Origin: NIOZ-UU35 sp964344175
GTDB taxonomy: Bacteria > Chloroflexota > Anaerolineae > Anaerolineales > UBA11858
NCBI GenBank assembly: GCA_964344175.1
Contig: CAYFMI010000006.1
Coordinates: forward strand, 1-64,000
Direction of reading: 5' to 3'
Length of the DNA: 64,000 bases
Below, piece after piece: positions 58,301-64,000 of the stretch. The translations under genes were made by a program, and so were the position numbers. Under the pieces are notes generated by a model, which was not told where the DNA came from, did no database searches, and saw only the letters and a program-made list of their open reading frames with translations. Each line of letters begins with the position of its first letter. Position 1 is the first letter of the stretch.

Positions 58301-59839
58301 ATGACATCTTCACTTTCACGGCGTGAATTCCTAAAATTTGCCGGGCTGGTCTCCCTGGGGTATGCCATGCCCCAATATTTTGCCGCCCCAAATGCCGAAA
58401 CCGTAGACGCTACGAATGCTAATGTCTTGATCGTGGTATTCGATGCCTGGACAGCTTCTCAAATATCTCTTTACGGCTATCATCGCAAAACCACCCCCAA
58501 CCTGGAAAAGTTAGCGGAAAAAGCCATTGTCTATCACAACCATTTTGCCGGAGGCCACTACACCGTCCCCGGCACGACTTCGCTCTTAACAGGGACGTTG
58601 CCCTGGACGCATCGCGTATTCCATCACAATGCGATTATGGATCCTGAGGTTGTGCAGAAAAATATCTTCCGGGCTTTCAACCAGCACCATCGCCTGGCCT
58701 ATTCTCATAATCCACTTGCCGATCTTCTTCTCAGGCAGTTTATGACGGATATTGAAAATTACCAACCCTGGCAAGCGCACTACTTTGAAACCGACCCTTT
58801 TAATTTCGTGCTATTCCAACATGACCCCGATGTTGCCTCGCTCAGTTGGCGGCGCGCCCTTAAACCCCTGGATGAAGGCCACGCGTATACACTGTATCTT
58901 TCCCAACTTTACGCGCATTTCAAATCCCGCCAAAACGACGAAGTCACCGCCCAATTCCCGCGCGGGGTGCCCAATTATCACCAATTAGGTTACAACTACT
59001 ATACCCTGGAACAAGGCATTAACGGCTTAGGGGCTGCGGTGTCGGCGGCTCCGAGACCCTTCTTGGGATATTATCACTTTTTGCCCCCTCACGATCCCTA
59101 TTTCACCCACTCCCATTATTACGACCATTTTGCCGGAGATGGCATCCTGCCACCGAATAAGCCGATTCACTTCTTCGAACAAAGCGTTCCAGAACCCCGA
59201 ATGATCGACCGGCATCGCTGGTATGATGAATTTATCCTCTATGTGGATGCCGAGTTTGCCCGACTATATGAGCATTTAGAGCAACGCGGACTGCTGGAAA
59301 ATACCTGGCTGGTGCTGACATCGGACCACGGAGAGATGTTCGAAAGGGGCATTATGGGGCATGTGCCCCCGGTTTTTTACCAACCCATCTCGCACATTCC
59401 GTTGATGATCTTTCCGCCTGGGCAAACCGAGCGGGTGGATATTACGGACAGAAGCAGTGCCATTGACCTGCTCCCGACCTTGTTATCGGTTACCGGGCAG
59501 GCGATTCCCACCTGGGCCGAGGGGGAGGTATTGCCTCCATTCGCGGCGGCAACACCGCAAGATCCACGCGACTTTACCAATGTTCAAGTTCAAGAGGTCG
59601 ATCAAAACGGCAAGATCTCCGAAGCTACGGCCGTGCTGGTGCGCGGAAACTATAAACTGCAGTGGTATTTCGGCTACAAAGAATTAGAGGGAAGCGCCGA
59701 ACACATCGAGTTATTTGACAGCCTATCGGATCCCGAAGAATTGCATAATTTATATCCATCCCGCAAAGCGCTCGCTGAGGAGATGCTGGGCGTTCTCAAG
59801 ACCAAAATCGACGCATTGAGTGCAACCTATTCGTCATAA
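58301..59839 (+). CDS. Tat-exported sulfatase-fold enzyme, Thr type (copy 3)
   Basis: A 512-aa paralogue with twin-arginine start SRREFLKFAGLVSLGY. Its nucleophile segment reads HYTVPGTTSLLTG, again without Cys, and metal motifs are IVVFDAWTASQISLYGYHRKTTPNL and LVLTSDHGEMFERGI. The ATG at 58301 gives the Tat signal directly at the N-terminus; an in-frame upstream extension of 11 codons overlaps copy 2. It is the last gene of the cluster and is followed by a strong terminator. Confidence 0.82.
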   Translation: MTSSLSRREFLKFAGLVSLGYAMPQYFAAPNAETVDATNANVLIVVFDAWTASQISLYGYHRKTTPNLEKLAEKAIVYHNHFAGGHYTVPGTTSLLTGTLPWTHRVFHHNAIMDPEVVQKNIFRAFNQHHRLAYSHNPLADLLLRQFMTDIENYQPWQAHYFETDPFNFVLFQHDPDVASLSWRRALKPLDEGHAYTLYLSQLYAHFKSRQNDEVTAQFPRGVPNYHQLGYNYYTLEQGINGLGAAVSAAPRPFLGYYHFLPPHDPYFTHSHYYDHFAGDGILPPNKPIHFFEQSVPEPRMIDRHRWYDEFILYVDAEFARLYEHLEQRGLLENTWLVLTSDHGEMFERGIMGHVPPVFYQPISHIPLMIFPPGQTERVDITDRSSAIDLLPTLLSVTGQAIPTWAEGEVLPPFAAATPQDPRDFTNVQVQEVDQNGKISEATAVLVRGNYKLQWYFGYKELEGSAEHIELFDSLSDPEELHNLYPSRKALAEEMLGVLKTKIDALSATYSS

Positions 59840-59859
59840 CCCAACCTGCTTGCACACCC

Positions 59860-59907
59860 AAAGGGATGCGTGACGGGGTTATTACCCTGGGCGCATCCCT
59901 TTTTTTC
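59860..59907 (+). terminator. terminator of the phosphatase-superfamily cluster
   Basis: AAAGGGATGCG and its complement close a loop that holds an inner GGGGT/ACCC stem; seven T follow. It sits between convergent genes. Confidence 0.9.
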
Positions 59908-59933
59908 TGCAGACAACCACCCGTTGTACGCGA

Positions 59934-60755
59934 TTATGCCTTTTGCTGAACCGGCACGGCCATTTTGTTGCGGCGCAAACCAAGTCCTAACGCTAGAAAG
60001 TAGATTAGATACCCGGCGATTTCCGAAAGGGATGGATTGCCGTTATACCCAAACAGGGATTTCATGACCAAACCCAGGGTGGATTTTTCATCAAGAAGAT
60101 GATTGACATCCCAAACCGGTTCAACAATTCCTGGAATCCATCCGACCTCGTTGAATTCATGAATACCGTGGGCAACCAGCCCAGCCGCAAAGAGAATTAA
60201 TAATACGCCCGTCACCTGGAAAAAACGGCGTAAATCCAAACGCACTGTGCTGGCAAAAAACGACCACCCCAACAGTGCCGATGTCCCTAAGCCCAGGGCC
60301 GCGCCGGTGAGGGTTTGCTGTGCAGAAGTTGTAAAAGTTGCCGCGGTTAGAAACAAGGCCAGCTCAACGCCCTCGCGCACGACCGCGAGAAACGATAATA
60401 AGAACAACGCTTTGCCCCCCTGGGTTAGCGCCGCCTTGCGCACATCCGATTCGATCTCGCTGCGCAGCGTTCGCGACTGACGCTGCATCCAAAAGATCAT
60501 CCAGGTCAGCACGCCCGCAGCGACGAACATGGTAATGCCCTCGAAGATCTCCTCAGCAGCGCCTTCAAAGCGCGCCCCAAGCGCCGAGAGAATAAGCGCT
60601 GAGGCAATACTCACCAACACCGCGCTGCCAACACCCGCCCAAACAACAGGTTGTAAATTTTCACGCCTGACCTTACGAAGCACACCCAAGACAATGCCAA
60701 TAATCAACGCCGCTTCGAGACCTTCGCGTAATGCCAATAAATAACTGGGGAACAT
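59934..60755 (-). CDS. FTR1/EfeU-type high-affinity iron permease
   Basis: A 273-aa inner-membrane protein with about seven segments and two iron-binding motifs, REGLE (10-14) and REGVE in VVREGVELALF, the signature of the FTR1 family. It imports ferric or ferrous iron. No EfeO or EfeB partner is visible. Its promoter region contains a DtxR-like half site, consistent with iron control. The 3' end faces the phosphatase cluster. Confidence 0.92.
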   Translation of the reverse strand: MFPSYLLALREGLEAALIIGIVLGVLRKVRRENLQPVVWAGVGSAVLVSIASALILSALGARFEGAAEEIFEGITMFVAAGVLTWMIFWMQRQSRTLRSEIESDVRKAALTQGGKALFLLSFLAVVREGVELALFLTAATFTTSAQQTLTGAALGLGTSALLGWSFFASTVRLDLRRFFQVTGVLLILFAAGLVAHGIHEFNEVGWIPGIVEPVWDVNHLLDEKSTLGLVMKSLFGYNGNPSLSEIAGYLIYFLALGLGLRRNKMAVPVQQKA

Positions 60756-60778
60756 AAATACTCCTCAAAACTGTAAAT

Positions 60779-60824
60779 TAACCTAAGATGGTCGTATTCT
60801 ATCAGGCCGCTTTGATAAGATCAA
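60779..60824 (-). promoter_or_regulatory. FTR1 promoter with DtxR-like half site
   Basis: On the minus strand TTGATC (60819-60824), a 17-base spacer and TAGAAT (60796-60801). Directly downstream, TTAGGTTA (60779-60786) matches a half of the DtxR/IdeR operator; the second half is degenerate. This position would let an iron-loaded regulator block transcription start. Confidence 0.55.
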
Positions 60825-60867
60825 TATGGTTTTTATCATGTTATTCATATAAATTAATCGAGGGGGC

Positions 60868-60905
60868 AAAAAAATAGATGCGCGGGAAACTCCGCGCATC
60901 TATTT
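60868..60905 (-). terminator. terminator of the dnaB-dnaD-dnaC operon
   Basis: AAATAGATGCGCGG (60872-60885) with its complement (60892-60905), a six-base loop and T run on the minus strand, 54 bases after the loader gene. Confidence 0.9.
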
Positions 60906-60958
60906 CTATTCTAAATTGTCTCACACCCCTGGGGCCAATCTATGGGTAATTTTTCGCG

Positions 60959-62347
60959 TTATTTTCGGCGCACTTCCCCGCGATAAGCAGGTGCAATAAT
61001 ACCAAAAATGGTACACATCCGCCGGTCTTCCATACGGCTGCGGATGCGCGGGTCGAGGTCATCGAGTGTATCGGCGGTTGTAATCACGGTCGGCAACCCG
61101 GCATTATAGCGATAGTTAAACAATTGGTAGAGTTTTTCGCGCACCCACGGCGACATGGACTGCGTCCCCAAATCGTCCAGAATCAGCAAGGGCGTTGTGC
61201 GAACATCTTCAAAGCGGCGGTCATAGCTAATGCTGCTCCCCGGTGTAAAGGTCGCCCGCAAATGGTCCATTAAATCGGGGACAACCACAAACAGCGGCGG
61301 GAATCCCAGGCCGGCGCGATAATTGGCAATCGCCGCCGCCAGATGCGTCTTCCCGCTGCCATACGGCCCGGTGAAGACTAGCCAGCCTTGCGGGTCTTCG
61401 GCGTAGGCCTGGGCAGCCTGAAAAGCTCTTTCCAGGCGCTGGATTTCATCCTGCTGCAAGCCCTCGCCTTTGCGCAGACTAAAGCTACCAAATGTGCGCC
61501 CGCCCAACAGATTCAAAGATGAAAGTTCATGGTGGCCGGTGTCATCCGCCGGGCGGCGGTAGTCGGTTGCCATAATCATTACCCGCGTAACCAGTTCGGG
61601 GTCTTCGAGGCGCGAGCGGATGCGCCCTTCAATTTCCACCAGCGACAGGTTGGTTGTCACAACAGTGGGTAATTGGTTAATATAACGATAATTCAGAATT
61701 TGGAAGAGTTTTTCCTGCGCCCAGTCGGTCGCATTCTGCGTACCGAAATCATCCAGCACCAACAGGCGAATGCGGCGGATCTCTTCGAAACGCTGTTCGA
61801 AGGTGAAGTCGGCATCGTTGTAGGCAAAGCGCAGCGAATCGAGCAAATCGGGCACGGTGATGAACAATGTGGGGATGCCCATTTCTACAGCAAAATTAGC
61901 AACAGCCGCCGCCAGGTGCGTTTTACCGCAGCCATAGCGCCCTTGCAGCAGCAGCCAGCCCTGATGCGTACGGGCGAATTGTTGGGCATGATTAAAAGCC
62001 CGCTCCAACGAATCGGCTTGTAAGGGGCCTAAGCCAATCCGACCGCGCGGCTCGAAGTTCTCAAAGTTGAGATGCCCCAACTGCTCCAAATTGCTCAGGG
62101 CATACAATCGCTGGCGATGACCGCGATTAAGTTGCCCCTGACGGCACTGGCAATTTTGCAACTGCCCAAACTCAGGATGCCCTACCGGAAGATCGGCCCG
62201 CAAATACCCCGCCCCGCCGCAAATTTCGCAGTCGGGGTCACCGGCCATCCCGGCATCGGGCGGCGGCTCATTCGATGAGGTCGGCGTATTTGCCTTCGAC
62301 ATATCGTTTGCGGTCTTCTTCAGAATCTCGTCGATCTTCTCGCTCAT
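60959..62347 (-). CDS. DnaC/DnaI-type helicase loader with two AAA+ domains
   Basis: A 462-aa protein. The N-terminus has a likely zinc site C40-x2-C43...C66-x-C68 as in DnaI; two AAA+ ATPase domains of the IstB/DnaC kind follow, with Walker A GRYGCGKT at 136-143 and GPYGSGKT at 327-334, Walker B LLVLDDFGTQ and LLILDDLGTQ, and sensor stretches TVVTTN and TVITTAD. Standard loaders have only one such domain. The start at 62347 has AAGGA inside the upstream gene; ATG 62302 is the alternative. It overlaps the DnaD-like gene by 80 bases and would load DnaB at origins or forks. Confidence 0.88.
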   Translation of the reverse strand: MSEKIDEILKKTANDMSKANTPTSSNEPPPDAGMAGDPDCEICGGAGYLRADLPVGHPEFGQLQNCQCRQGQLNRGHRQRLYALSNLEQLGHLNFENFEPRGRIGLGPLQADSLERAFNHAQQFARTHQGWLLLQGRYGCGKTHLAAAVANFAVEMGIPTLFITVPDLLDSLRFAYNDADFTFEQRFEEIRRIRLLVLDDFGTQNATDWAQEKLFQILNYRYINQLPTVVTTNLSLVEIEGRIRSRLEDPELVTRVMIMATDYRRPADDTGHHELSSLNLLGGRTFGSFSLRKGEGLQQDEIQRLERAFQAAQAYAEDPQGWLVFTGPYGSGKTHLAAAIANYRAGLGFPPLFVVVPDLMDHLRATFTPGSSISYDRRFEDVRTTPLLILDDLGTQSMSPWVREKLYQLFNYRYNAGLPTVITTADTLDDLDPRIRSRMEDRRMCTIFGIIAPAYRGEVRRK

Positions 62348-62969
62348 AGCGTCCTTCTTTTTGCCAACGCTCTAAAACGGCTTCTACATAGCGCCAATTG
62401 CGGGCGTTGTTTTTCACGGCAATTTGAATGGCTTCTTCGATCCAAAAGAGCGGGTAGCTCTCATCGGCATCTTGTAGGGCTTCGGCAATCATCGGCGTCA
62501 ATGGGCCAATATTTTCCTCGTAAAGCCGGTAGATATTCGGCGGTGTGGGGCGCAATACGGGCGAGGCCGAGTCGCCTGGTTGAGGCCGCCACTCACCCTG
62601 CTGAATAGCCTGCACCGCGGCGCGGCCCTTAGGTGTATTGACAAAATAGAGTGGCGGATCGACTTCGCCGCGAGGATCATCTACCTTCAGGAGAGTCCCC
62701 CGCTTGACGGCGCGCCCCAGGGCCTCACTCAGGGCTGATTCGATGTCTTCAGGCTCGGCTGCCAGCCCGGAGGTAAAACGATCATCCGCCAAAAAGTCCG
62801 CCTCCCGCAAAAAGCGGAGATCACCTTCCATGTGCGCCAATTTCCACAGCGCGTACAGGGTCACCTTTAATTCGCCTAGATGATCAATTTGCGGCAACAA
62901 CTCGCTGAACAATGGCTCTGGAATGCGGGTATACGCCACCCTACCGGGAGGAAATCCGTCAAACGACAT
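62268..62969 (-). CDS. DnaD-domain replication initiation protein
   Basis: A 233-aa protein whose C-terminal part (about 145-210) is a DnaD/DnaB-II domain: IYRLYEENIGPLTPMIAEALQDADESYP, IQIAVKNNARNWRYVEAVLERWQKEG. The N-terminal part probably forms a winged helix. DnaD proteins help load the replicative helicase in Firmicutes. The start codon overlaps the dnaB stop by one base (TGATG) and the end overlaps the loader gene, so translation of all three is coupled. Confidence 0.88.
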   Translation of the reverse strand: MSFDGFPPGRVAYTRIPEPLFSELLPQIDHLGELKVTLYALWKLAHMEGDLRFLREADFLADDRFTSGLAAEPEDIESALSEALGRAVKRGTLLKVDDPRGEVDPPLYFVNTPKGRAAVQAIQQGEWRPQPGDSASPVLRPTPPNIYRLYEENIGPLTPMIAEALQDADESYPLFWIEEAIQIAVKNNARNWRYVEAVLERWQKEGRYEREDRRDSEEDRKRYVEGKYADLIE

Positions 62970-64000
62970 CAGGTCACCTGTTTCAGATCAATGGGGCGGG
63001 TAGCGGCGTTCTCGAATTTGGCTAAGTTCTTGCGGAAGATCAACTGCACGCTGCCCACAGGCCCGTTACGGTGTTTGGCAACAATCACCTCGGCCAGGTT
63101 CCGTTTGCCTTCGTCTTCTTCGTACATTTCGGGGCGGTAGATGAACATGACAATGTCGGCATCCTGCTCCAAAGAACCCGATTCGCGCAAGTCGGAAAGC
63201 ACCGGGCGCTTATCGGCGCGTTGCTCGACGGCGCGCGAAAGCTGGGCGGCGGCCAGCACCGGGACGTTCAACTCGCGGGCGAGAATTTTCAACTGCCGCG
63301 AAATAAACGAGACTTCCTGAACGCGGTTTTCGGTGCGGGTATCGCCGGACATGAGCTGCAAATAATCCACAATCACCAGATCGAGGCGATATTCGAGATG
63401 CAGGCGGCGGCACTTGGTGCGCAACTGCAAGGGCGTGATCCCAGGGGTGTCATCAAGGAAAATTTGCGTGCCGCTGAGGACTTCAATAGCATGGGTGAAG
63501 GTCGGCCATTCGTCTTCGGCCAATTTGCCCGTGCGCAGGCGCTGCGAATCGATGGCTGTTTCTTGCGCCAGCAAACGTTGTACCAGTTGTTCATTCGCCA
63601 TTTCCAGCGAAAAGATAGCAACATGTTTTTTGTGCGTCAGAGCGGCGTTCTTGGCAATGGATAGGGCGAAACCGGTTTTACCCATACCGGGGCGCCCGGC
63701 CACAATTAACAGGTCGGAGGGTTGCAGGCCGCCCAGCAGATTATCGAGGTCTATAAACCCGGTGGGCACGCCGCGTATTTCTTCGTCGCGCGCTGCCAAT
63801 TCGCCAATATGATCGTAGTATTTACTGAGCGTCAGCCGGATCGGTTCTAGATCACGGGTCAACCGCCGTTCGCTGACGCCAAAGACCGCTTTCTCGGCAT
63901 CCCCCATAACGGCGTCCAGGCCGGTTTCTTCATTATAGGCCAGCTTGGCAATCTTATTGGCGGCATCCAGCATGCGGCGGCGCACGGCGGTTTCTTCGAC
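62969..64000 (-). CDS. dnaB: replicative DNA helicase DnaB (partial, N-terminus outside window)
   Basis: The 344 codons visible cover the linker and the RecA-type helicase domain of the hexameric replicative helicase. Motifs are GVPTGFIDLDNLLGGL, Walker A VAGRPGMGKTGFAL, the LVIVDYLQLMSG Walker B and the SDLRESGSLEQDADIVMF region. The frame runs off the right edge, so the N-terminal domain lies beyond 64000. It is the first visible gene of the replication operon with the DnaD-like and loader genes, which lie downstream on the minus strand. Confidence 0.96.
   Translation of the reverse strand, partial: VEETAVRRRMLDAANKIAKLAYNEETGLDAVMGDAEKAVFGVSERRLTRDLEPIRLTLSKYYDHIGELAARDEEIRGVPTGFIDLDNLLGGLQPSDLLIVAGRPGMGKTGFALSIAKNAALTHKKHVAIFSLEMANEQLVQRLLAQETAIDSQRLRTGKLAEDEWPTFTHAIEVLSGTQIFLDDTPGITPLQLRTKCRRLHLEYRLDLVIVDYLQLMSGDTRTENRVQEVSFISRQLKILARELNVPVLAAAQLSRAVEQRADKRPVLSDLRESGSLEQDADIVMFIYRPEMYEEDEGKRNLAEVIVAKHRNGPVGSVQLIFRKNLAKFENAATRPIDLKQVT

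Noticed and set aside
55191..59839. True formylglycine sulfatases matured by the SUMF1-fold lipoprotein at 22530
   Set aside because: The sulfatase-fold proteins have Thr at the modified position and the SUMF1 protein lacks the catalytic cysteines, so the obvious enzyme-maturase link does not hold.
1..64000. CRISPR array, prophage or integrative element
   Set aside because: No regularly spaced direct repeats, no cas, integrase, transposase or phage genes were seen; the repeats found are palindromic and dispersed.

Overview
The window looks like a chromosomal segment of a Gram-negative-type or monoderm bacterium from the Chloroflexota, most likely Anaerolineae-like. This is inference from gene content: a RibXYZ-type riboflavin transporter behind an FMN riboswitch, lipoproteins with NBR1-type Ig domains, a Firmicute-like dnaB-dnaD-dnaC helicase-loading operon with a double-ATPase loader, an archease-rtcB pair and many secreted proteins with Thr/Pro-rich linkers. 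There is no rRNA, no tRNA that I can recognise, no CRISPR array, and no transposase or phage gene.

Layout. 0.25-5.5 kb: a general L-amino-acid ABC transporter (aapJ, terminator, aapQ, aapM, aapP). 5.7-7.9 kb: lysA and a DapF-family protein in which both catalytic cysteines are serine. 8.0-11.5 kb: glyA on the minus strand, then an Lrp-type regulator and tyrosine phenol-lyase on the plus strand. 11.6-14.0 kb (minus): archease, rtcB and a Nudix hydrolase. 14.1-15.8 kb: three FHA-domain genes. 16.0-17.6 kb: an orphan fumarase beta subunit and an NBR1-Ig lipoprotein. 17.8-26.0 kb: a Crp/Fnr regulator and a membrane locus built around a 12-TM-like, histidine-rich, heme-copper-oxidase-like protein with heme O synthase, a SUMF1-fold lipoprotein and two pairs of related small membrane proteins; two CRP-type palindromes lie in it. 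26.1-29.7 kb: small membrane proteins, a carotenoid-biosynthesis-type protein, a GNAT enzyme and a conserved protein often labelled quinate dehydrogenase.

30.0-38.9 kb (minus) is a complete System I cytochrome c maturation operon: ccmE, ccmF, ccmH, ccmG, a CcmI-like zinc-ribbon protein, a lipoprotein cytochrome with two CxxCH motifs, ccmA, ccmB, ccmC and a 51-aa ccmD. Upstream on the same strand, 39.2-41.3 kb, is a two-component system whose kinase has two CxxCH heme motifs in its extracytoplasmic sensor domain. The cytochrome-maturation genes could therefore supply both the embedded cytochrome and the sensor next door.

41.9-51.0 kb (minus): a secreted zinc-ribbon protein, ribXYZ with an FMN riboswitch, promoter and terminator, an SH3-like protein, a membrane-anchored HhH protein, a phospholipase-D-like protein, an unknown helical protein and a C25-peptidase-like lipoprotein. 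51.3-59.8 kb (plus): an NBR1-Ig/CARDB lipoprotein, then an alkaline-phosphatase-superfamily cluster: a 58-aa small membrane protein, a COG3379-like phosphodiesterase, a membrane protein and three tandem Tat-exported sulfatase-fold enzymes with Thr in place of the formylglycine cysteine. 59.9-64.0 kb (minus): an FTR1 iron permease behind a promoter with a DtxR-like half site, then dnaC-like, dnaD-like and a truncated dnaB.

A family of at least ten MITE-like palindromic repeats (ends near AGGAGTTACGCA and AGGACTTACGCA) is scattered between genes from 17.6 to 56.7 kb, including inside the ccm operon and immediately upstream of the sensor kinase. The most promising candidate for an undescribed system is the 18.6-26.0 kb histidine-rich membrane locus; the second is the triple Thr-type sulfatase-fold cluster.
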